In this document: piece by piece, positions 1-6,320 of the stretch | How positions within the stretch are numbered: the stretch's first letter is position 1 | Layout of the letters: the number at the start of each line of letters is the position of its first letter | NCBI GenBank assembly: GCA_028703735.1 | Contig: JAQVMI010000050.1 | Location: forward strand, 1-9,707 | DNA from: Candidatus Cloacimonadota bacterium | GTDB taxonomy: Bacteria; Cloacimonadota; Cloacimonadia; Cloacimonadales; Cloacimonadaceae | DNA length: 9,707 nucleotides | Reading direction: 5' to 3' | Program-made: the position numbers and the translations under genes | Notes under the pieces: generated by a model | The model's input: only the letters and a program-made list of their open reading frames with translations | Told to the model about the DNA's origin: nothing | Database searches by the model: none

Positions 1-1017
1 TCAAATCACTTGCTTATCCGTTTGGAACGCCTTGGCGATTCCATAAGAATGGCAAAAGAAGTGCATGATCTGCAAATTGCGGCAATTGGTATGAAGGGCA
101 CATCTTCTGCAATGGTATCTATGTTTTCCGAAATAGTAAAAGCAGCAAAATTCGATTGTCCGGTATTAATTACAGGTGAAACCGGAGTGGGAAAAGAGCT
201 TGCAGCTCATGCAGTGCATAAGCTGGGTAGATGTGCTGCCCGTAACATGGTTAGCATCAATTGTGCCTCTGTACCAAAGGATTTATTTGAAGCAGAACTC
301 TTTGGCTACGAAACCGGAGCTTTTACAGGAGCCAATAAAGCTCGCAAAGGCTATTTCGAATTTGCCGATAACAGCAGCATCTTTATGGACGAAATTAGCC
401 AGCTACCCCTGGAAGTTCAGGCAAAACTACTGCGGGTTGTATCCGAAGGAGAAATCCAGAAATTGGGGGGTAGAGTAAGTAAAATTCATACTCGGATTAT
501 TTGTGCCTCAAATCAGGATTTATCCCAAATGGTGCAAGCCAATACCTTCCGGGGTGACCTGCTGTACAGAATAAACACAATCCATATAGAAATCCCGCCT
601 CTGCGCAACAGAATAGAGGATATTCCCCAATTGGCAGAATACTTCATGAATGAATTCTGCACCAGAAACGATATACCACCCAAAGCACTATCTCCTGCGG
701 CAACTGCCTGGCTATGCGAACAAAGCTGGCAGGGTAATGTTCGGGAACTAAAGAATACCATAGAACGCGGGGTAATTTTTGCCAAAAATGACCACTTAAC
801 TGTGGTAGATTTTACCACGGATAAAATTGATCCTGCCACTGATGCCGATACTGGCTCTCTGCGCCAAGCACTTAACAGTTTCGAGAAAGCCTATATTGAG
901 AATGCTTTGAAGATTAATGACTATAATATACGCAGCACAGCAAGTCTGTTGCAAATGGATAAATCTAACCTGTTCAAAAAGATAGCAGCACACAGTATAA
1001 AACTATTAGCTAAATAG
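1..1017 (+). CDS. NtrC-family sigma-54-dependent transcriptional activator, 5' end outside window
   Basis: This is a AAA+ enhancer-binding protein that uses ATP to open sigma-54 RNA polymerase complexes. The frame is open to the left edge. The first visible residues (SNHLLIRLERL, then a helical linker) look like the last helix of a receiver domain, so I infer a receiver-AAA-HTH response regulator; the TTG at 10 is not a real start. Counting from that TTG: Walker A GETGVGKE at 56-63, an intact sigma-54-contacting GAFTGA loop at 103-108, Walker B at 122-129 with D127-E128, arginine-finger region FRGDLLYRIN at 180-189, sensor II GNVREL at 242-247, and a Fis-type helix-turn-helix at about 288-333. 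One oddity is Walker B: SSIFMDE replaces the usual GTLFLDE, although the acidic pair is kept. The HTH wording (MDKSNLFKK) recalls the NtrX subgroup. The family call is secure; the signal sensed is unknown. A sigma-54 promoter lies 116 bp after the stop. Confidence 0.93.
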   Translation, partial: SNHLLIRLERLGDSIRMAKEVHDLQIAAIGMKGTSSAMVSMFSEIVKAAKFDCPVLITGETGVGKELAAHAVHKLGRCAARNMVSINCASVPKDLFEAELFGYETGAFTGANKARKGYFEFADNSSIFMDEISQLPLEVQAKLLRVVSEGEIQKLGGRVSKIHTRIICASNQDLSQMVQANTFRGDLLYRINTIHIEIPPLRNRIEDIPQLAEYFMNEFCTRNDIPPKALSPAATAWLCEQSWQGNVRELKNTIERGVIFAKNDHLTVVDFTTDKIDPATDADTGSLRQALNSFEKAYIENALKINDYNIRSTASLLQMDKSNLFKKIAAHSIKLLAK

Positions 1018-1053
1018 CAGCTAATTATAGAAGAACCTTCCAAATGTGTGCCT

Positions 1054-1074
1054 CTGTGGTATATTTTACCACAG
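1054..1074. promoter_or_regulatory. Perfect 8-bp dyad, candidate enhancer (UAS) for a sigma-54 activator
   Basis: CTGTGGTA and its exact reverse complement TACCACAG are separated by five bases (TATTT). The centre, at 1064, is about 96 bp upstream of the start predicted for the sigma-54 promoter at 1133-1149. Enhancers of NtrC-type proteins are usually dyads 80-150 bp upstream, so position and symmetry fit. The obvious candidate binder is the activator encoded just to the left. The alternative is a transcription terminator for that gene, but no T-run follows the stem on the + strand. Confidence 0.5.
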
Positions 1075-1132
1075 CAAATATTCACCTCCCCCGTAAACAA
1101 TTGTTATACAGCTTATTACGATTTCACTAACT

Positions 1133-1149
1133 TTGGCACAAGGTTTGCT
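1133..1149 (+). promoter_or_regulatory. Sigma-54 (-24/-12) promoter
   Basis: The sequence TTGGCAC-N5-TTGCT matches the sigma-54 consensus (TGGCAC-N5-TTGC) at every conserved position. The invariant GG (1135-1136) and GC (1147-1148) are ten bases apart, as required. The start point should be near 1160. It points right, away from the activator gene, into a region with no recognisable gene. An exact match of this length in an intergenic region beside a sigma-54 activator is unlikely to be chance, but promoter activity is inferred. Confidence 0.72.
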
Positions 1150-1234
1150 AAATATATGTACAACTCCCTCAAGCTCAGGTGGGGGTGATCTGTTAAAATA
1201 CAGTTTCCAGATTATAACAGAACATATTCGCAAC

Positions 1235-1272
1235 TACAGCCGCCTCGGCTGTATGCACACGAGGCGTGTGCA
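1235..1272. repeat. Two abutting perfect hairpins with mutually complementary loops
   Basis: Hairpin A (1235-1253) has an 8-bp stem TACAGCCG/CGGCTGTA and loop CCT. Hairpin B (1254-1272) has an 8-bp stem TGCACACG/CGTGTGCA and loop AGG. There is no base between them. The loops are reverse complements, and complementarity extends to seven bases (CGCCTCG and CGAGGCG). The element reads the same way structurally on both strands. It has the look of a dispersed intergenic repeat (REP or BIME-like), or of a kissing-loop RNA module. No second copy is present in this window. Confidence 0.75.
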
Positions 1273-1420
1273 ATTACGATTATGAAGTATTACCTGGGAA
1301 CTGTAAGGGGTTTGCAGACTGGGCATACTATGTGGGTTTAGCAGGCAGTAGTTGTAGTGTTGGATCTGTTGGCTGGGTCTGTAGGTAGGGCAAAGGGAAT
1401 GTAAGTTTAATGTAAACATT

Positions 1421-1442
1421 GGGGTGGATGAAAATTCACCCC
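1421..1442. terminator. Hairpin at the convergent 3' ends, possible bidirectional terminator
   Basis: GGGGTGGA pairs with TTCACCCC across a six-base loop; one of the eight pairs is G-T. It lies 14 bp past the stop of the VWA gene on the minus strand. On the + strand it is followed by TACGCTTTT, a weak U-tract. On the minus strand the following bases are AATGTTTACATT, also weak. It may instead be a dispersed repeat, since GTAGGGG-type palindromes are common intergenic elements in many bacteria. Confidence 0.4.
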
Positions 1443-1455
1443 TACGCTTTTCCGG

Positions 1456-3453
1456 CTACAATAATCCCCATCTGCGCCGCAAATACAATTCCACACAGAA
1501 GGCAAGAATGAACAGGGATAACACATACCATTTTTTATAAAGAGCTATTTCCCTGCGTGTAATTAGCTCTTCCTTTACTGCCGGAACCGGCGAAAGACTT
1601 GCCAAATTGCTCTCGAAAATAAGCTTGCCATAAGTTTCTGCTGCAAGCCAGGATAGCAAAGGGAGGTTATAGCCAAAATCCCGGGTTTCCAGGGAAGATT
1701 CGCTAAGGATAAACTTTCCGGTAGTCCGCTGCCCTGTTTCTTTATCTGTAATTATAAAGCTGTAGTTATCTGGCAGAGATAAATTGGCAGTAAAACTGAA
1801 TTCATCACCCTCACGTGTAAGATAATCTGCCAGCACTTCCTTGTTTTTGCTATCCATTATACGAATCCGCGGGTTAATATCCAGCTTGCTTTGCCTGATA
1901 TCATCTTCCACTCTTAAGCGCAGACGAATCTGCTCTCCCTGGAAATAGCTATTGTTATAAATGGCACTATAACCGCCGGAGCTTTTATTGCTAAGCCAGG
2001 TTAAACAGCCGCTCATCAGCTTGTTATAGCCATCCTCCCCACTCTGCATTTGCCAACGCCAAAGGTTTAAAGCAGAAAAGCTAAGGCTTCGGGCATTCGC
2101 AGAGATGTTTACTGCGATTGCCGGAGAATTTTGGGGATTGTTTATCGTGGCAAGAATATCGGTTTGAGGGCTGGCAGTAACGTAGAAATAGTCTACTGGA
2201 GGAATATCCCTGGTGGAGGCAGAAAGTGTGCTTAACATGGGGAAATTGGCTGCTGAGGAGGTAGGAACAATGAAACCCTGATAGGTGGTGTTGATATTAG
2301 ATTTTTGCAGGGGTAAAATTGGGTTCAGCTCTGCTACCGGAAGACCCTGAAACATTAAGCCCACCCCTTGCTTGTAAGAATATAATACAAAGGTGGAAGT
2401 GGCATTATCCAGGCGCATTTGTCCATTGTTTACAATTACCATGGCAGCCAGATTATCACTATTTAGCTTGGAAACAACAGTTTCCCCTATATATAAACTG
2501 CCATTGCGATTTAGGTAACTCTGAACCTCCCAGCGGGGATTCGAGGTTATTGCATCCAACAAGAATTTATTATCCCAGGCTGGCTTATCAGAAATCAGCA
2601 TTATCCGTTCTTTTTCGGCTAAAACCTCTATCGCTCCCGGAAAGCTATTGTTGCTAAGCCTGCTTTCGTTTTGCAATGGGCTTAGCTCCACCTTCCAGGT
2701 ATAAAAACCGGTTTGGTTGAAACGTTGAGTAAAGTCGATGCTGGAGGGGGTTCCAGATTCCAGCTTAATATTTTGTTTGGATACCAATCTATTGGCTATA
2801 TATAGCTTAGCTTCAGCAATCCCGTTATAGTTCTCGGAGCTGAATTCTGCCCGCAGAGTGTTTGGCTCGTTTCTCCAGGCATAGCGGTTGCTGCGTGCAG
2901 TGGTAACCGCTAAATCCGGACTTGGGTTACTGGTGCTATCTGCCAGAACATAAAAGGGACAGCCAAGCTGCTGCACAGAAGCAAGAGATTCATCCCGCAG
3001 CCAGCCATCAGATGCCAAAACAACTCCCTCTACCTTACGAAGAGTATTGGTTTCGCTTAGCTCTTTAAGGGTTTTGTTTAGCAAGCTGCTGCCAGAATCA
3101 CCCTCAAGTCCATTGGCAAACTTGTGTTCCACAAGCTGATAACCTGCCTCCTTAAAGCGGGCTTTCACCTGCTCTAATTGTTGTTTTAGATAGGTGGACT
3201 TGCTGCTTGTTTTGTGCTTCAAACCCATGCTTACAGAGCTATCCTCCAAGATTAATATCTGTGGGGCAAGGCTTTTATGCAGCGTGTAATATAGTATGGG
3301 GCTTATCAGTAACAGCAGAAGTATTCCAAAAGAGATGAATCTTAGCCCAAAAAGCAGCCAGCGTCTTTGGGCAGGAATTTCCGGAGTGCTGCGGTAATTG
3401 TAGTATCCGGAGATTAACAGTGCAAAAAGGGTAATAAAAACGTATTTAATCAT
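1456..3453 (-). CDS. Membrane-anchored VWA-domain protein, function unknown
   Basis: The protein has 665 residues if it begins at the ATG at 3453. Two membrane segments (about 2-17 and 31-55) come first, then a von Willebrand factor A-like domain with a DxSxS metal site (D71, S73, S75), a GSS segment at 121-122 where the T-motif is expected, and ASDG at 147-150. A long region of probable extracytoplasmic beta-sandwich domains follows. The chain ends with a third membrane segment (about 643-657) and an RRRWGLL tail. This plan resembles the BatA-like VWA membrane proteins of FCB bacteria and planctomycetes; I see no MoxR ATPase nearby. The ATG shares one base with the upstream stop (TGATG), favouring coupled translation. 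A GTG at 3462 is possible but less likely. It is the last gene of a three-gene envelope cluster. Confidence 0.8.
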   Translation of the reverse strand: MIKYVFITLFALLISGYYNYRSTPEIPAQRRWLLFGLRFISFGILLLLLISPILYYTLHKSLAPQILILEDSSVSMGLKHKTSSKSTYLKQQLEQVKARFKEAGYQLVEHKFANGLEGDSGSSLLNKTLKELSETNTLRKVEGVVLASDGWLRDESLASVQQLGCPFYVLADSTSNPSPDLAVTTARSNRYAWRNEPNTLRAEFSSENYNGIAEAKLYIANRLVSKQNIKLESGTPSSIDFTQRFNQTGFYTWKVELSPLQNESRLSNNSFPGAIEVLAEKERIMLISDKPAWDNKFLLDAITSNPRWEVQSYLNRNGSLYIGETVVSKLNSDNLAAMVIVNNGQMRLDNATSTFVLYSYKQGVGLMFQGLPVAELNPILPLQKSNINTTYQGFIVPTSSAANFPMLSTLSASTRDIPPVDYFYVTASPQTDILATINNPQNSPAIAVNISANARSLSFSALNLWRWQMQSGEDGYNKLMSGCLTWLSNKSSGGYSAIYNNSYFQGEQIRLRLRVEDDIRQSKLDINPRIRIMDSKNKEVLADYLTREGDEFSFTANLSLPDNYSFIITDKETGQRTTGKFILSESSLETRDFGYNLPLLSWLAAETYGKLIFESNLASLSPVPAVKEELITRREIALYKKWYVLSLFILAFCVELYLRRRWGLL

Positions 3454-4703
3454 CAAATCCACAAACGCACAAAGCTACCCAGAGATAAACCCTTAGATTT
3501 CATTCCCGGAAATAACGAATCATAGCTTTGCACACTTATCCCAAATTCTCCAGTTTTACTTTTTAATCCTATGCCATAGCTAACCCGCCAGGGATAATTG
3601 CTATTACCAAAACCTATGCCAAAATGCACGGGTAAAAATGGTGCGGGAAACACCTCTGCTCCCAAGGCAAGCCTACCGGTGGGATCTGTAACTGCGGAAT
3701 TTTTGAATCCCTGCACATAATCTGCCGAAAAGTTCATGCGTTTATGTGACCACAACGCAGCTAATCTTAATTCTGGCGGTAATTCTGTGCTGAAGGAATC
3801 AATATCCTCAGATTCGTGAGTTTCGGTGTAGAAATCATCTTCGAGATTTATTATATATAAGCTATCTGCTGCAAAATGCAGGTTTTGGTTTTCCAAAACA
3901 CCCACCCAATTGATGTAGCCGAATATGTTATCCAGGGTTAATCCCACTTCCAGGTTTTCTATGGGGCTGCTGGCAAAACCAATCATGCTTTTGAATCCTG
4001 CACCTCCAATTCCGGAGCGCAACACTGCATCCTGATGCATGGTTAAACCATCGAAGGTAGAACTGAAGTAACCGTTGAATTCCCTAAGATCGGCACTTCC
4101 AATACCAGCAAGAAGACTGGCAGAAAATCCTGCCCGAATTTCGGGAAAACCATAGGGTAGAAATGGGATGGTAAAATTACCTGCACCAAAGGTTAGATCC
4201 ATATAGCTAAGTGCTTTGGCATTAGTTGTACTTTTATCGAAGACATACAATGAATCTGTGTTTCCGTAAAGCAGCAATTCCATATAGCGTTTGGAAAGTG
4301 ATAGCTCACCATCGTAGCTAATGGAACTGGAGAACGCCATGTTGGACATGGTAAACCCGAAAACACTCATATTTCCGCTAACCGAACCATGCAAAATATG
4401 GGAAAGTTTTCGCATTATCATGTCTTTGTCATCTTCAGTAAGATATTCCTGGCTAACTACATAATTATAAGTATCCAGATCCAGGGAGTTATTGTTTACC
4501 TGGATTCCACTATTCACGAAAGGAAGCCAAACGTCTATATACTTGCCGGGGGCAAGATTGGCAGGATTCCAGTAGCTTGCTTCCACTCCTCTGGCACGCA
4601 GCATATAGCTATCAGAATAGAAGATAGATTTGCCTGTTTTGATGGCTGTAAGTGTTGTTGCGGCAGCTAACAATACTACGCAGAGAAACAACAGCTTTTT
4701 CAT
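3453..4703 (-). CDS. Outer-membrane beta-barrel protein (DUF5723/PorV-like), function unknown
   Basis: The 416-residue product begins with a clear Sec signal peptide (MKKLLFLCVVLL, cleavage probably after A20 in TLTA). The motif EASYWNPANLA at 41-51 is typical of a family of FCB outer-membrane barrels in which a short N-terminal segment plugs the pore. The rest alternates polar and hydrophobic residues with many glycines and aromatics, as in beta strands. The final strand ends in SFVRLWI, a plausible barrel-assembly signal, although the last residue is Ile rather than Phe. GGAGG at 4715-4711 sits seven bases before the ATG, inside the end of the upstream gene, and the two genes overlap by ATGA (4 nt). 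Barrel topology is well supported; the exact family name is from memory and the cargo or role is unknown. Confidence 0.8.
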   Translation of the reverse strand: MKKLLFLCVVLLAAATTLTAIKTGKSIFYSDSYMLRARGVEASYWNPANLAPGKYIDVWLPFVNSGIQVNNNSLDLDTYNYVVSQEYLTEDDKDMIMRKLSHILHGSVSGNMSVFGFTMSNMAFSSSISYDGELSLSKRYMELLLYGNTDSLYVFDKSTTNAKALSYMDLTFGAGNFTIPFLPYGFPEIRAGFSASLLAGIGSADLREFNGYFSSTFDGLTMHQDAVLRSGIGGAGFKSMIGFASSPIENLEVGLTLDNIFGYINWVGVLENQNLHFAADSLYIINLEDDFYTETHESEDIDSFSTELPPELRLAALWSHKRMNFSADYVQGFKNSAVTDPTGRLALGAEVFPAPFLPVHFGIGFGNSNYPWRVSYGIGLKSKTGEFGISVQSYDSLFPGMKSKGLSLGSFVRLWI

Positions 4704-6208
4704 TGTAAGTCCTCCACCAGTATCTTTGCCTGCAGCATACCCTTTAGATGAATGAAATCCTGATAAGTGGCATAGATGGTAATGGGATGCTCGCTTTCGT
4801 CGAAGCTAAAAGCCCAGCGCATATAGGAAAGAGGATTAGTGAAAAGCTGCATCTCTTCGTTGCTAAGGCTTAATTTCACTTCCTGAAATCCGGGATTTGT
4901 TTCGTAGCTACTGATCTGAACTAATTTTACATAATCGTAAGTAGCAGGATCGTTAATATCTATATCCGGGGTTTGGCTAAAATACGTTTGCGCCCAAGCT
5001 CCAACCGGTAATTTGTTCTGCACCATCATCGTAAGTTCTGCGCTTATAGCATTATCCCTTATGCGGTTACGGTTTTCTTCCGATATTTCAATCTTACGTT
5101 CGCTGCGGATAACAAAAGCATGATTATGCAGGGTAACGGTTAAGGGTGCCTGGATTCTGTAGATAGTATCTATGTGATCTGTGGATCGAACTGTTCCAAT
5201 TGTATTACCACTGTTAACGGTGAAAACACCGCTGATAATTTCTACTCGTTTGGGCATAATCTGCAGTAATTGGCGTACGTTATTGGTAAACTCCATCACC
5301 CTAATCCCCGGCTCGCCATCCGGAGAAGCAGGAACTGTGTGATAGTATTGGTTGGGAGATACTTCTATGGGAATGGAGACAGTATCTCCCTCTGCATTAG
5401 TGGCAAGGAATCTGCCGCGGAATTCTGCAGCAAAGCCAATATAATTAACCAGGGTTATCCTTAGTTTGGCATTTTCGAGGGTTACTGCCTGATCTATATC
5501 CAAGGGGTATTCTATGCTCATGCCTGTAGATTGAGTTTTTAGCAGCGATCTCATGCCTTGCAGGGTTCCCTTAAACAGAGAAAAAGAAAAAGGAGGCTGC
5601 GTAGAGAAACTGAACTCCGCTGCCATTGTCCCTTGTGGTAGGGCAGGGCTAACTTCTATAATATAATCCATGGCTCCAAGTAATTGCTGGGATTCTACAT
5701 TTCCTATCTTTAACCCGGCAAGGGATGTATCAACCCAATCACTATCGCCATTATATACTATCTTGAGGGGGGTTCCAGAAGTGCGAGTAAGCTGTGGGAA
5801 GGTAATCTTAATCTGTTCAACATTTGGGTTTACATTAGTTACACGGGTGCGAAATGCTCCAGAAAAAAACACTCCATACACAAGCCTGGCTCTTCCCTGG
5901 CTATCTACAAGTGGAATTGCACCCTCATATCCCGTGCCAGGGACAGGCACATCATTAATACTTTGTTGAAAGCTGAAGGGGACGTTCCCAAACTGGTCTG
6001 TATTGTTATCACCGTCTCCTACCAAAGTTAAAATACTGTCCTCATCCACTGTGATATTATCTCCGCTGGCAAGATCGGAAACAAAAAGTGTGTCATTTAT
6101 TAAGGGGACAGAAAGCTCAATATCCCACTTGGGCAAGGTCGGTTTCTTTATGTCACAAGCTCCAAGCAGCACCATCAGGGCAACAAAGAGGAGAGCATAA
6201 TACTTCAT
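4700..6208 (-). CDS. Large secreted lipoprotein, function unknown
   Basis: The 502-residue product starts with a lipoprotein signal peptide: MKYY, a hydrophobic stretch, then lipobox LLGAC with the modified cysteine at 18. The residue after it is Asp (C-D-I-K). Asp at +2 retains lipoproteins in the inner membrane in E. coli, but that rule is not reliable outside gammaproteobacteria. The mature part begins KKPTLPKWDIELSVPLI, a pattern I associate with uncharacterised FCB lipoproteins, and appears mostly beta-stranded without recognisable catalytic motifs. I chose the ATG at 6208 because AAGGAAG (6220-6214) lies five bases before it; the GTG at 6214 overlaps that site. It is first in a coupled cluster with the barrel and the VWA protein, so a shared surface or envelope task is likely. 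Confidence 0.78.
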   Translation of the reverse strand: MKYYALLFVALMVLLGACDIKKPTLPKWDIELSVPLINDTLFVSDLASGDNITVDEDSILTLVGDGDNNTDQFGNVPFSFQQSINDVPVPGTGYEGAIPLVDSQGRARLVYGVFFSGAFRTRVTNVNPNVEQIKITFPQLTRTSGTPLKIVYNGDSDWVDTSLAGLKIGNVESQQLLGAMDYIIEVSPALPQGTMAAEFSFSTQPPFSFSLFKGTLQGMRSLLKTQSTGMSIEYPLDIDQAVTLENAKLRITLVNYIGFAAEFRGRFLATNAEGDTVSIPIEVSPNQYYHTVPASPDGEPGIRVMEFTNNVRQLLQIMPKRVEIISGVFTVNSGNTIGTVRSTDHIDTIYRIQAPLTVTLHNHAFVIRSERKIEISEENRNRIRDNAISAELTMMVQNKLPVGAWAQTYFSQTPDIDINDPATYDYVKLVQISSYETNPGFQEVKLSLSNEEMQLFTNPLSYMRWAFSFDESEHPITIYATYQDFIHLKGMLQAKILVEDLQ

Positions 6209-6246
6209 AAGCACTTCCTTTTGGTTAGATTACACATAATTTGCTT

Positions 6247-6267
6247 TGTTATTACTCCGCCATAACA
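6247..6267. promoter_or_regulatory. Dyad TGTTAT-N9-ATAACA, possible operator
   Basis: Six-base perfect arms are separated by nine bases, giving a 15-bp centre-to-centre spacing of a kind seen in regulator binding sites. It lies in the leader of the lipoprotein gene, downstream of the candidate -10 at 6297-6292, where a bound repressor would block transcription. The arms are A/T-rich and short, so chance is possible. Confidence 0.25.
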
Positions 6268-6291
6268 TCACGGGATTTGCTATATACATAA

Positions 6292-6320
6292 ATTATAATC
6301 AGTTTAGAGGCAATCTGCAA
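6292..6320 (-). promoter_or_regulatory. Candidate housekeeping promoter for the envelope gene cluster
   Basis: A perfect TATAAT occupies 6297-6292 on the minus strand. TTGCAG at 6320-6315 stands 17 bases upstream as a partial -35 (the TTG is kept). Transcription would start near 6285, about 77 bases before the lipoprotein ATG. The -35 box lies inside the end of the radical SAM gene. The 89-bp gap and this box suggest the envelope genes can be transcribed separately from the acpP-fabF-rnc side. Confidence 0.4.

Larger units (their letters stand above)
1160..1450 (+). ncRNA. Candidate sigma-54-dependent small RNA (boundaries predicted)
   Basis: The left boundary is the start predicted from the -24/-12 promoter. 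The right boundary is a hairpin at 1421-1442 followed by a short T-run (TTTT at 1447-1450). The transcript would carry the twin-hairpin element at 1235-1272. No reading frame with a normal start and ribosome-binding site lies inside it; the longest ATG frame is only 19 codons (1282-1341). If termination fails, transcription would run antisense into the 3' end of the VWA gene. The existence of the RNA is an inference from promoter and structure only. Confidence 0.33.
1018..1455. other. Gene-free interval between convergent genes
   Basis: This 438-bp stretch separates the sigma-54 activator (+) from the VWA gene (-). I find no convincing protein gene on either strand. It contains, left to right: a 7-bp stem spanning the activator stop (1005-1025), a dyad (1054-1074), a 10-bp palindrome AACAATTGTT (1096-1105), a sigma-54 promoter (1133-1149), two abutting hairpins (1235-1272), a G/T-rich stretch on the + strand (about 1320-1400) and a terminator-like hairpin (1421-1442). 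Such a density of regulatory-looking structure is high for a plain 3'-3' junction. Confidence 0.8.

Noticed and set aside
1054..1074. The dyad as an intrinsic terminator of the activator gene
   Set aside because: No T-run follows the stem on the + strand and the spacing to the sigma-54 promoter fits an enhancer better; the terminator reading is not excluded.
1156..1188. A 10-codon ATG frame overlapping the sigma-54 promoter
   Set aside because: The ATG lies upstream of the predicted transcription start, so it would not be in the transcript.
1282..1341. A 19-codon ATG frame inside the proposed sRNA
   Set aside because: No ribosome-binding site precedes it and the sequence shows no signal or domain; not enough to call a gene.
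1234..1419. A 61-codon minus-strand frame in the convergent interval
   Set aside because: Its composition is low-complexity, it runs through the twin hairpins, has no ribosome-binding site and resembles no protein I know.
3454..3462. GTG start at 3462 for the VWA gene
   Set aside because: The ATG at 3453 gives a TGATG junction with the upstream stop and keeps the whole first membrane segment; the GTG adds only three residues.
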